Position numbers and translations under genes: made by a program. DNA of 64,000 bases from NCBI RefSeq assembly GCF_026230105.1, contig NC_079479.1, forward strand, positions 36,425,385 to 36,489,384, given 5' to 3'. Positions 36,654 through 50,000 of this stretch are shown here, piece after piece (within the stretch, counting starts at the first letter, position 1; every line of letters starts with the position of its first letter). Origin of the DNA: Diorhabda sublineata (lineage: Eukaryota > Arthropoda > Insecta > Coleoptera > Chrysomelidae). Below the pieces are notes generated by a model that was not told where the DNA came from, did no database searches, and was given only the letters and a program-made list of their open reading frames with translations.

Positions 36654-39600
36654 CTACAGTTCGGTGGTAGTTTCCACGGGCGAATGGTCGTAACTAAAAC
36701 CCATATTTAAATAGTCCTTTTTCCCTCTAAACATCACGTTTTCGTTCGTCGGACTGGCGTTCATTTCGTCCTCATCGGAAGATCTATAAAGAAAATACCG
36801 GTTTATATCTTTTTTGACCTCATCAGAACGGTGTAATTATACGTACCTATACGCGTGATCATTTCTAGTGGAATGATCCAAGTTTTTAGAGAGAATGTGA
36901 GTGTCGCCTACGCTAGAGGCTCTCGCCGTCGTCGCCGACTCGCTACTAACCGGACTTTGTTGATCTGCAAGAAATTTTTTGAATTTCGTAGCGGAAATAA
37001 ATTTATCGTTTTGACAAGTATTCACCAACTACAATGTTATCATATTTATAGTTTAATTCACAAATTTATTTTTGGAACAATGACATTTACAATTTTCTCA
37101 CTTATACTCAGAATGCGCAGTGTTGCCAGATTTGTTTTTTTATATTATTACTCATTTTAATTTGAATTTCAATTACAATGTCGTTTCTTATTTGCAATTT
37201 TCCAAATTTTGACATTTACGATGTTGCCACATTAATTATCTTTTTATTACTCATGAAACTCGAATTTTGATGTGCACGACGCTGCCAAGTTTACTGTTTT
37301 CATCCCATTTTTTTTATTTTTAAAAGTTGTACGTTTACAATGTTGCCAGTTTTACAGATAATTTGCAAACTCACCGTATTTCCTGATGTTGATGTCCTTA
37401 GTAATGTAACTTACGTTATCCAGACTGAACGTATGATTTTTATTACTGAAATCCAAATGAAGATCATTGAAATCTTCTTGATCGTCTACAGGGACGCACA
37501 TTTGTAAAACTTGCGTTTCGTATTCCTTCAAATTCGGTTCTACGTAAACTGTATCATATCGCGTGGGACTAGAAGGTACCGTATATTGTCGCTGAATTTG
37601 CTTTTTATACGATTTGTATCTAAAAATGTCGTTTATACGATTTCATTCATTTTATTAAAATTGAAATAAACAAATAAACTTAGTCCGGTCCTGACTTTCG
37701 ATATTTCGATGTAACGTAAAAGAAATATTTAAAAAAATACAATTGACAGGAGAACATAACCTAGAAATAGAAATTCCAACTTCACCTCGTTAAGTTATCG
37801 GGTTTATTTCAAACGGAAAAAAAATTTTTTTGACTTACCTCGACCACGATACGCAGATGTAAACAATTCCTACAAAACCCAAAACGCATATGATGCAAGC
37901 TATAACAATCAATCCGTATGGGAAGATATCTGTGTTGAAGGAGGCTACCGTCGTATTTTTCGGTTTTTGTATCATCAAAGGTTCGTGTATGTTGAACGCA
38001 GTGTGTTTTATTTGACTGGTAATATCGAAGGTTATGTTCGCCATCGCCGTTTTATCACGTATGGATCTAAAGTTTAACAAAACAACAATAGTTTTTCACT
38101 AGAGAGCAGATTTTTTACTTCCGATAAGTACCTGGTATTAAAATAATGAGAATTTAATTATGGCAAGTTTTAAAATCGTTAAATTTTACACTAATATACA
38201 AAAAGAAAACATTCTATAGATATACTCACGTAATAATTATGTATATAGGGTTATGCGGGGTTGCCAAACTGAATTTTAATTCAATACATTTATAATTGTT
38301 ACAAAAGAATTCGTAGGTGTGGTTGAGATGTTTGTAGCACCATTATAAATTCCAAAAAGAAATCTGGCAATAATTATTTTATCGTATTTATATGAATAAT
38401 AATTATCGAGTCTAGTTAATATTGAAATTGCAATTCAATAACTGTATTAACAATAACGGTAAGATTTTATTAGGCCAGGTGTTGATTGTAAAAAAATTTT
38501 TTTTTATTAACGGAGATTAGTAAGCAAAATAATGTACAGGCCTACAAATAAATGTTTATTTATTCATAAGGTGATGCCTTTAACGGTTATACATTACGTA
38601 ATGTATATAATTAGCATTAAAAATCGAAATTAGAATATATAATACAAGAAAAAAATAGAATATAGAAGTGAGGTTAGAATTTTCTTTTACGTTGACTTGA
38701 AGAAGCAAAAATTATCAAAATAACATTGAAAATTTTATAAACGTTGCACTTTTTATTAATTATACGACCATATTGTCGAAAATTGAAATTTTTTATTATA
38801 CAATGTTGCCGGATTTCATTTTCATTCACTTACTTTTGTTTTTTTGAAATTTCGACATTTACAATGTTGCCAAAACATTTGTCGACCATTCACTTACAAT
38901 GTTGCCAAAATATTTTTTAGTCATTCATCTTTTTTTCAAAGTTTGACATTTACAATGTTGCCAGAACATTTTCCGATCATTTATTTCCATTTTCTGAAAT
39001 TTTACAAATTCAATGTTGCCGGATTTCATTTTCATTCAGTCAATTTGTTTTTTTTTTGAATTTTGACATTTACAATGTTGCCACAATATTTTTTGATCAT
39101 TCATCTTTTATTTTTGATTTTTCGACGTTTACAATGTTGCCAAAACATTTTCCGATCATTCACTTACAATGTTGCCAAAACAGTTTCCGATCATTCACTT
39201 ACAATGTTGCCAAAATACTTTTTGATCATTCATCTTTTATTTTTGAATTTTCGACGTTTACAATAATGCCAAAACATTTTCCGATCATTCACTTACAATG
39301 TTGCCAAAATACTTTTTGATCATTCATCTTTTATTTTTGAATTTTCGACGTTTACAATGTTGCCAAAACATTTTCCGATCATTCACTTACAATGTTGCCA
39401 AAACATTTTCCGATCATTCACTTACAATGTTGCCAAAATATTTTTTAGTCATCTTTTATTTTTGATTTTTCGACGTTTACAATGTTGCCAAAACATTTTC
39501 CGATCATTCACTTACAATGTTGCCAAAACAGTTTCCGATCATTCACTTACAATGTTGCCAAAATACTTTTTGATCATTCATCTTTTATTTTTGAATTTTC

Positions 39601-42600
39601 GACGTTTACAATGTTGCCAAAACATTTTCCGATCATTCACTTACAATGTTGCCAAAACATTTTCCGATCATTCACTTACAATGTTGCCAAAATATTTTTT
39701 AGTCATCTTTTATTTTTGATTTTTTGACGTTTACAATGTTGCCAAAACATTTTCCGATCATTCACTTACAATGTTGCCAAAACAGTTTCCGATCATTCAC
39801 TTACAATGTTGCCAAAATACTTTTTGATCATTCATCTTTTATTTTTGAATTTTCGACGTTTACAATAATGCCAAAACATTTTCCGATCATTCACTTACAA
39901 TGTTGCCAAAATACTTTTTGATCATTCATCTTTTATTTTTGAATTTTCGACGTTTACAATGTTGCCAAAACATTTTCCGATCATTCACTTACAATGTTGC
40001 CAAAACATTTTCCGATCATTCACTTACAATGTTGCCAAAATATTTTTTAGTCATCTTTTATTTTTGATTTTTTGACGTTTACAATGTTGCCAAAACATTT
40101 TCCGATCATTCACTTACAATGTTGCCAAAACAGTTTCCGATCATTCACTTACAATGTTGCCAAAATACTTTTTGATCATTCATCTTTTATTTTTGAATTT
40201 TCGACGTTTACAATGTTGCCAAAACATTTTCCGATCATTCACTTACAATGTTGCCAAAACATTTTCCGATCATTCACTTACAATGTTGCCAAAACATTTT
40301 CCGATCATTCACTTACAATGTTGCCAAAATATTTTTTAGTCATCTTTTATTTTTGATTTTTCGACGTTTACAATGTTGCCAAAACATTTTCCGATCATTC
40401 ACTTACAATGTTGCCAAAACAGTTTCCGATCATTCACTTACAATGTTGCCAAAATACTTTTTGATCATTCATCTTTTATTTTTGAATTTTCGACGTTTAC
40501 AATGTTGCCAAAACATTTTCCGATCATTCACTTACAATGTTGCCAAAATACTTTTTGATCATTCATCTTTTATTTTTGAATTTTCGACGTTTACAATGTT
40601 GCCAAAACATTTTCCGATCATTCACTTACAATGTTGCCAAAATATTTTTTAGCCAATCATCTTTTTATTTAATAATATCCTGTGATGCCGACAAAATAAT
40701 CGATTTTTAAGGTTAGAAATTGAGAGTGAATAACATCAAAGTGTTTCTACTCACTTTGTAACAATTGAACTATTAGTTGGTAGTATTGTATCGGTTTCGG
40801 GGTCGATGACGTAGAACCAAACATCACTAGCCGCACTATCGATTTCCAACGTATTATTACTTCCGATATATTCTCTGGAAGTGAGTTTTTCAATACCGAC
40901 TATTAATCCCGAATTTTCTTGAAGAATTTCAATTATATCGTCGATTTTCGTTTGAACTACATCAGGTTTGGCGTCGCCTATCACCAAAACTAACCTGTTG
41001 CTAGGGGATCTAAGGTTAATTATCAGAGGAGCGCGAATTTCGAAGAAATCCGTACTAGAGTTTGGATTGTCCCTAGCGACAACTTCGATTCTAAAAAAAA
41101 ATAAATAAATTCATAAAATTTTTCGAAATTTTGAGAATTTTCGTTACCAAAAGATATAAAGCAAAAAAATTTCGCTTGATTTGGCAACACTGAACTACTG
41201 TCAATGTATTCATAGTGCATAAAACAGTGACATCTGTCATATCATCAATTTTCAGATTTCTATTTATTAATTTATGAATATAAATCCGTTAAAACACTCA
41301 CCTGATCGGTAAAATCGATTCGTCAATGTTCTCGAATGATTTCTTCGTTTTAATGATGCCAGTGGATGAATCGATAACGAAAAATTCGTCGCTGTAGTTT
41401 CCCGCCAAAGAATAACTTATTTTACCATATTTACCACTATCTTTGTCATCGGCTTTGACTTGAGTTACCGTCGTCGATATGGGAGAAGAATACGAGAAAG
41501 CCGCGTAGTATTTCTCGACTCCGGAGGTAGGGAATACGAAGAAGGGTTTATTATCGTTAACGTCAACGACATTAACGGTTATTTCGGTAATTGCGTATTC
41601 TTTGTTAATGAAACCTTTCAAGGACATTATTTCGACTTCGAAATCGTAAGATTCTTGAGTTTCGTAATCGAGAGTGTCGTTTAGATAGATGGCGCAGTTT
41701 CGATCTTCGGTAGTGTTTGTGTAAAACTTATCTGAAAAATTGATGGAAATTGTTTCAAATCTACTTTTATAATTAATTAAAATCATAATCACGAAGGCGA
41801 ATCCGTAATAACCAGATTTTTGAGAAAACTCTCGAAGATGATGTCCACTTTCATTGCACTAGGTAACCGAATGGGGCTTAACGATACATTATTCTAGAAG
41901 AAATCTCAGATACGACTTTCGGTTTATTTGAGCGAATATTTGAGGTAAGCTCCTGGAGATGACGTCCAAGATTCAATACACCAGGTGTCCGAATAAGGTT
42001 CCCTAGTACTAGATTCGAGAGGGTGGACTGAAAAATCGCCTTGATAGGATTTTTTATTAGTTTACACGAATTTTTCAGGAAAACTCCCGGAGATGACGTC
42101 CAAGATTCAAAACACCAGGTTCCGCATATGGACTGCTGGAACTAAATTTGAGAGGATGGACTGAAAAATCTCTCTGATATGATTTTCGGTTAGTTTGTAC
42201 TAATATTTCGGGGAAACTTCCGGAGATGACGTCCAAGATTCAATACACCAGGTGTCCGAATAGGGATTCCTAGTACTAGATTCGAAAGGGGGGAATGAAA
42301 AATCCCCTTGATTGAATTTTCTATTGGTTTACACGAATTTTTCAGGAAAACTCCCGGAGATGACGTCCAAGATTCAAAACACCAGGTTCCGCATATGGAC
42401 TGCTGGAACTAAATTTGAGAGGATGGACTGAAAAATCCCCCTGATATGATTTTCGGTTAGTTTATACTAATAATTCGGGGAAACTTCCGGAGATGACGTC
42501 CAAGATTAATGACACCAGGTACCCGAATAAGGATTCCTAGTACTAGATTCGAGAGGGTGGAATGAAAAATCCCCTTGATAGGATTTTCTATTGGTTTACA

Positions 42601-44010
42601 CGAATTTTTCAGGAAAACTCCCGGAGTTGACGTCCAAGATTCAAAACACCAGGTTCCGCATATGGACTGCTGGAACTAAATTTGAGAGGATGGACTGAAA
42701 AATCCCCCTAATATGATTTTCGGTTAGTTTATACTAATAATTCGGGGAAACTTCCGGAGATGACGTCCAAGATTAATGACACCAGGTACCCGAATAAGGA
42801 TTCCTAGTACTAGATTCGAGAGGGTGGAATGAAAAATCCCCTTGATAGGATTTTCTATTGGTTTACACGAATTTTTCAGGAAAACTCCCGGAGTTGACGT
42901 CCAAGATTCAAAACACCAGGTTCTGCATATGGACTGCTGGAACTAAATTTGAGGGGATGGACTGAAAAATCCCCCTGATATGATTTTCGGTTAGTTTGTA
43001 CTAATAATTCGGGGAGACTTCCGGAGATGACGTCCAAGATTAATGACACCAGGTACCCGAATAGGGATAGATAGGGTTAAATACTTAAAATATCTCGGAG
43101 ATGATGTTTTTCTAACCTCTTCAGCTCGGCGACTCACAAATCGGAAGGTTAGGTTAGGTTAAAATTTTCACTTACTCTCTTTGTTACCCGAAATTATTTG
43201 ACACTTCAAAGGAATGCCTCCACCGTGTATCTTACTATTAACTATAGTAAGAGTTTTGATCTTATAACCGACAGTCGCATTTTCCGGCACCTGGAGACTA
43301 TAAGAAGAATCCGCAAATCTCAATCCCACTTCTGGAGCCACGGTTGCCACATGTTGTATATATACATCTACGGTTATAACGGACGAAAGTTGCGGTTCAC
43401 CTAAATCGAAAGCCCTCACGTCAACCTACGAAAATAAAATTACATTTTACTGAAAATCAAGTTTATTGACTGAGTAAGTACGTGCCTGATATTCTGTATC
43501 TATTTCTTTTTTCAAGTCGTTAGTTACGCGTAGTACACCGGTGTCTGGATCTATTTGGAAGTATTTTTCGGCTTTCCCTCGTCCAACTAATTCATATCTA
43601 ACCTGAAATACGATATTTCCTTAGTCTAGCAATTTTTTTTTTCAAAATAATTGCGTTGGAATGAATAAAACGTTTACCTTATTACCAGGAGCGGTTCCGT
43701 CGGAATCTGTAGCGACTAGAGTACTAACGACCGTCCCGATTGGTGCGTCATCTTCTAAAGTTATCGGATGGGGAATTATTGTAAATACTGGAGGAATATC
43801 ATTACGATCCTGCAAATAAAAATTAAATAAATTTGAAATTGTGATTTGGTGGAATAGTATCGGTCATATTATGCTCTTTTAAACCGTAAAAACCGATTCT
43901 ATTCCACCAAAATAAACGTGGAAATTAAAATTTAGATTTTTCGGTTTTTATAAGCACATTTAAAAAATTTAAAAAAATTTAAGAAATATACAAGGGAAAT
44001 TCAAAATTTA

Positions 44011-44041
<31 letters not shown>

Positions 44042-47000
44042 TATAAAGAATTATTATAATTACCTCGACGTGTATAACAACTTTTGTTGTACTTCCATTA
44101 CTGCTTGACATATTTTCCAAAGTACCAATAATTAAAACGTGCTTGTTGTCTTTTTCATAATCCAATCCTCTAGTCGTATAAACCGCCCCCGTATTTTCTT
44201 CTATCCTAAATAAATCGGTGGGTCCTTGGTGTATAACATAAGTAATTTTTTTAACAGTATCGGGATCGGTGGCCTGAAAAAAAAATTATTTAACGCGACA
44301 TCTATAGGGTTAAGTCGAAAAACTTTCGTCACTAACCTCGACTTTAGTGACGTAATAGTCAGGCATATTTTCGGGAACGTTAGCTTCGTATTGGGGAGTC
44401 TTAAAAACGGGCAGTTCGTCTTCTACATCTATAACTTCTATAGAAACAGTGGCTGTTGCTATTCTAGGATCCGTTGCTCCATCTTTGGCGGTAACTACAA
44501 AATGGTATTCCTACCAAACCAAATTATTATTAATTTCAAGTCAAAAAAATTAATGGTCGAAGTTTACGAGTGAAAAGAGAAGAAGAAATGAGAGGTTGAA
44601 AGTGGTGCGAACCAGGTACTTAAATTCTATAGCAAACAAGAGTTCTGTTCGTGGATAACGTAGGAATTCACAAGTGAGACAACCTCGTTCAAAAGAAAAC
44701 TCCCGGAGATGACGTCCAGATTTCAATACACCAGGTACTCGAATAGAGATTGCAGGGACTAGATTCGAGAGAATTGAGTGAAAAATCCACCTGATACGAT
44801 TTTTCGTTAAATAGCATGAATTTTTCACGAAAACTTCCGGAGATGACGTCCAGGTTTCAGAGCATCAGTAACACGAATGGGATTGCCGGTATAAAATTCG
44901 ACAGGATGGTCCAAAAAATTTCCCTTATGCGATTTTCGATTAGTTAGTGCTGATGTTCAGGAGAACTCCCGTAGACGACGTCCAATTTTCAATACACCAG
45001 GTACTCGAATAGAGATTGCAGGGACTAGATTCGAGAGAAATGAGTGAAAAATCCACCTGATACGATTTTTCGTTAAATAGCATGAATTTTTCACGAAAAC
45101 TTCCGGAGATGACGTCCAGGTTTCGGAGTATCAGTTACACAAATTGGATTGCCGGTATGAGGTTCTTCTGATACGATTTTTGATAATTTTCAAGAGCACT
45201 CCCGAAGATGATGTCCTGGTTTCAATACACCAGGTACTCGAATATAGGTTGCAGGTACTAGATTCAAAAGAATTGAGTGAAAAATCTCCCTGATACGATT
45301 TTCGGTTAGATGACATGAATTTTTCAGGAAAACTTCCGGAGATGACGTCCAGGTTTTAGTCCACCAGTTACACGAACGGGATTGTCGATATAAAATTCGA
45401 CAGAATGGACTGAAAAATAAATCCCCCTGATAAGATTTTCTTTTAGATAGTATGAATTTTTCGGGAAAACTCTCGGAGATGACGTCCAAAACATACCTTT
45501 TGGTTTTCGTAATCTAGTGGCCTGTTGGTGGTTATCTCTCCTGTTTCGTTGTCGATATCAAACGGTAAATCGTTAGGAATAAAATACGTGACTTTGGCAT
45601 TGGCACCTTCATCGGCATCGGTAGCGCGTACGAAACCAACGGTCGTTCTATCCAGACCTTCTTTAACTTTGAAACGATAAGGATCACCGACGAATTCCGG
45701 ATTTTTATCGTTGATATCTGTCACTTTTATATTGACACGCACCGTACTGAACAATTTTCCGGCGTCTTCCGCTTTTATAACCTAAAAAAAAATTATAACT
45801 CGTTTTTGTCTGGACTATTTCCTATAAATACGGGGGAAAAACAAGTTATATGGAACTTACTAGTTGATAAGTGTTCAAATCTTCGCGATCCAGTTGTCTA
45901 ATTACGGTGATGACGCCACTTTTCGAACCGATCGCGAATTGTCTTAGATCGTTACCTGAGGCTATGGAATACGTCACCGGATCTCCTTCCGGATCTACAG
46001 CCTTGAAATTTCATATAAAAATAAGTAGATTGAGAAATTGTTGTTAATAAAATCTTTACCATTATGGTAGCTATTGTGGAGTTTATGGTAGCGCCTTCGC
46101 TGACTTCAATATCGTAACTAGATTGTTCAAACACCGGTGGTTGGGTGTTGGGACCTGGACTTATGGTTACTTCGACTATAGCTTGACTGTATAATCCACC
46201 TAAATCGGTCGCTTGAACTGTTAAACTGTATTGTTCGCCTGCGTTTAATTTACCGACTGTTTCTATCACTCCCGTCATGGGATTTATGGTGAATTTATTA
46301 TTGCCGTTATTAGAAACGTGATAAATGGAATATCTAACGATAGCGTTTTCGCCTGAAATCAAAATTATTAATAAAAATTCTCTACTATCATCAATCTTCT
46401 TGAAAATATATCCAAATGAAGCGATTTATTTTTTTCAATATAGTATCTTTTCACCCAGTGGTCCTTATGTATCAGCAAATTACAAAAAATATAACAATAT
46501 GGCATTGGTATATGTTCTATTATATCCACTGATACGATTTTCGTTTAGTTTGTGTTAATTTTCATGAGAACTCCCGAAGACGACGTCCAAGTTTCAATAC
46601 ACCAGGTACTCGAATTTAGGTTGCAGGTACTAGATTAAAAAAATGGTCTAAGAAATCCCGCTGATACTATTTTTGGTTAGATAGCATGAATTTTTCAGGT
46701 AAACTCCCGGAGATGACGTCCAGGTTTCAATACATCAGGTACTCGAATAGAGGTTGCAGGTACTAGATTTGAAAGAATGGACTAAAATATCCCCCCGATA
46801 CAATTTTTGGTTAAATAGCATAAATTTTTCAGAAATACTCCTGGAAATGACGTCCAGGTTTCAATATACTAGGTAGTCGAATATAGGTTGCAGGTACTAG
46901 ATTCAAAAGAATGAATTGAAAAATCTGCCCGATACCATTTTTGGTTAGATAGCATGTATTTTTTCGTGAAACTCCCGGAGACGACGTCCAGGTTTCAGTG

Positions 47001-50000
47001 CACCAGTTACACGAATGGTATTAGGGGTATAAAATTCGACAGGATGGTGCGAAAAATTCCTCAGATACGATTTTACATTAGATCGTGCTAATTTTCAATT
47101 TATTTCCCGTAGACGATGTCAGAGTTTCAATAAATCAGCTACTCGAATAGTGGTTACAGGTACTAGATTTGAAAGAATAAACTAAAAAATCTTCCCGATA
47201 CGATTTTCGGTTAGATAGCATGCATTTTTTCGTGAAACTCCCGGAGATGACGTCCAGGTTTCAGTGCAACAGTTAAACGAATAAAAATACCGATATAAAA
47301 TTCCATGAGGATGATGCGAAAAATTCCCCATTTTCCCCAATTTTCGATTAGTTTGTGCTAATTTTTAGAAGAACTTCCGTAGACGACGTCCGAGTTTAAA
47401 TACACCAGGTACGCGAATAAAGATTGCAGGTACTAGATTCGAAAGAATTGAGTGTAAAATCCACCTGATACGATTTTCGGTTAGTTAGCATGAATTTTTC
47501 AGGAAAACTTCCGGAGATGACGTCCAGGTTTCAATACATCAGGTACTCGAATAGAGGTTGCAGGTACTAGATTTGAAAGAATGGACTAAAATATCCCCCC
47601 GATACAATTTTTGGTTAAATAGCATAAATTTTTCAGAAATACTCCTGGAAATGACGTCCAGGTTTCAATATACTAGGTAGTCGAATATAGGTTGCAGGTA
47701 CTAGATTCAAAAGAATGAATTGAAAAATCTGCCCGATACCATTTTTGGTTAGATAGCATGTATTTTTTCGTGAAACTCCCGGAGACGACGTCCAGGTTTC
47801 AGTGCACCAGTTACACGAATGGTATTAGGGGTATAAAATTCGACAGGATGGTGCGAAAAATTCCTCAGATACGATTTTACATTAGATCGTGCTAATTTTC
47901 AATTTATTTCCCGTAGACGATGTCAGAGTTTCAATAAATTAGCTACTCGAATAGTGGTTACAGGTACTAGATTTGAAAGAATAAACTAAAAAATCTTCCC
48001 GATACGATTTTCGGTTAGATAGCATGCATTTTTTCGTGAAACTCCCGGAGATGACGTCCAGGTTTCAGTGCAACAGTTAAACGAATAAAAATACCGATAT
48101 AAAATTCCATGAGGATGATGCGAAAAATTCCCCATTTTCCCCAATTTTCGATTAGTTTGTGCTAATTTTTAGAAGAACTTCCGTAGACGACGTCCGAGTT
48201 TAAATACACCAGGTACGCGAATAAAGATTGCAGGTACTAGATTCGAAAGAATTGAGTGTAAAATCCACCTGATACGATTTTCGGTTAGTTAGCATGAATT
48301 TTTCAGGAAAACTTCCGGAGATGACGTCCAGGTTTCAATACACCAGGTACACGATTAGAGATTGCAGGTACTAGATTCCGAACGATAGAAAGATAAATAC
48401 CCCTGATACGATTTTCGGTTATACAGCATAAATTTTTCAGGAGAACTCCCGAAGATGACGTCCAAGTTTCAATACACCAGGTACTCGAATTTAGGTTGCA
48501 GATACTAGATTAAAAAATATGGTCCAAAAAATCCCGCTGATACTATTTTTGGTTAGATAGCATGAATTTTTCAGGTAAACTCCAGGAGATGACGTCCAGG
48601 TTTCAATACACCAGGTACACGATTAGAGGTTGCAGGTACTAGATTTGAAATAATGGACTAAAAAATCCCCCCGATACAATTTTTGGTTAAATAGCATAAA
48701 TTTTTCAGAAATACTCCTGGAAATGATGTCCAGATTTCAGGGCATCAATTACACGAATAGGATTGCCATTATAAGATTCCCCTGTTACGATTTTCGTTTA
48801 GTTTTTGCTAATTTTCAAGAAAACTCCTGATGACGACGTCCAGGTTTCAATACACCAGGTACACGATTAGAGATTGCAGGTACTAGATTCCGAACGATAG
48901 AAAGATAAATACCCCTGATACGATTTTCGGTTATACAGCATAAATTTTTCAGGAGAACTCCCGAAGATGACGTCCAAGTTTCAATACACCAGGTACTCGA
49001 ATTTAGGTTGCAGATACTAGATTAAAAAATATGGTCCAAAAAATCCCGCTGATACTATTTTTGGTTAGATAGCATGAATTTTTCAGGTAAACTCCAGGAG
49101 ATGACGTCCAGGTTTCAATACACCAGGTACACGATTAGAGGTTGCAGGTACTAGATTTGAAATAATGGACTAAAAAATCCCCCCGATACAATTTTTGGTT
49201 AAATAGCATAAATTTTTCAGAAATACTCCTGGAAATGATGTCCAGATTTCAGGGCATCAATTACACGAATAGGATTGCCATTATAAGATTCCCCTGTTAC
49301 GATTTTCGTTTAGTTTTTGCTAATTTTCAAGAAAACTCCTGATGACGACGTCCAGGTTTCAATACACCAGGTACACGATTAGAGATTGCAGGTACTAGAT
49401 TCCGAACGATAGACCGAAAAATACCTCTGATACGATTTTCGGTTAGTTAGCATAAATTTTTCAGGAGAACTCCCGAAGATGACGTACATTTTTCAGTAAT
49501 AAGATGACATTTGTATCAGTCTCATTAGTCGTATTAAAATCTCGTAAAAATAACGATTACGTTGAAACTAGCATTAAAAAAATCTATCAAAACATCCATT
49601 ATTAATTAAAAAATCTTTAATCAATTGCATTCGTCAGCAAAAAACATAACAGTTATAACAAATTTTTGTATCACACCTCGTATATTTCGATTAGAAAAAC
49701 TGTTATTTCCGAACTTACACAAGTAGAAATTTACATCTCTAACTATAACAGTTTCCTACGATACCGGTAAATATTCGACCTGTCAATTTTACACGTAAGA
49801 TGGCATTGTAAACATCATTAAAGACTCCTACCTTCATCGTTATCAGTGGCTTGAATTGTAGTAACTATTCTTTTTCCTTCGCCGGCTGGTACTGAAACCG
49901 GTTGGATGATTGGTAGCATTGGAGGGTTATCGTTAACGTCTATAAGATTAACTGTCACCGATACCGGAGCACTAGCGGCGATGCCGTTCTTCTCTCTAGC

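Larger units (their letters stand above)
36654..41731 (-). other. Cadherin exons 19-24: last repeat, membrane-adjacent domain, span and PDZ-binding tail
   Basis: Exon 19 holds the last Ca-binding linker, VVDVNDNKPFF. Exon 20 encodes a membrane-adjacent fold with NRLVLVIGDAKPDVV, IDDIIEILQ and VWFYVIDPETD, the counterpart of the MAD domain of protocadherin-15. Exon 21 has the span YGLIVIACIICVLGFVGIVY. The tail includes YVEPNLKEYETQVLQM, an acidic VPVDDQEDFND stretch, a Ser/Thr-rich exon 23 and the C-terminus ETTTEL, a class I PDZ ligand (T-x-L). I expect it to bind a scaffold in an actin-rich protrusion; that is family inference. Confidence 0.85.

Noticed and set aside
38844..40652. Many overlapping open frames of 60-134 codons rich in CCQN, FPIIH and RSF motifs
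   Set aside because: They are the three frames of the 34-bp tandem repeat, which happens to lack stops. They lie inside an intron of the opposite-strand cadherin gene and have no splice or start logic.
38840..40655. CRISPR-like array (about 34-bp repeats at regular spacing)
   Set aside because: The units are contiguous repeats and the apparent spacers are themselves repeated. The host DNA is eukaryotic with spliced genes, and there are no cas genes.
41000..41090. A donor-like AG|GTTAGT at about 40998 splitting cadherin exon 20
   Set aside because: Reading straight through gives SPSNRLVLVIGDAKPD, which aligns with the membrane-adjacent domain of protocadherin-15 without a gap, so no intron is needed.
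41460..41684. Plus-strand open frame opposite cadherin exon 19
   Set aside because: Antisense shadow of the exon. The minus-strand frame has cadherin motifs and proper splice sites.
44550..45489. Minus-strand open frames of 61-99 codons between cadherin exons
   Set aside because: They fall wholly within intronic repeat cluster 2, and similar frames recur from unit to unit. They lack cadherin motifs and would break the phase between exons 13 and 14.
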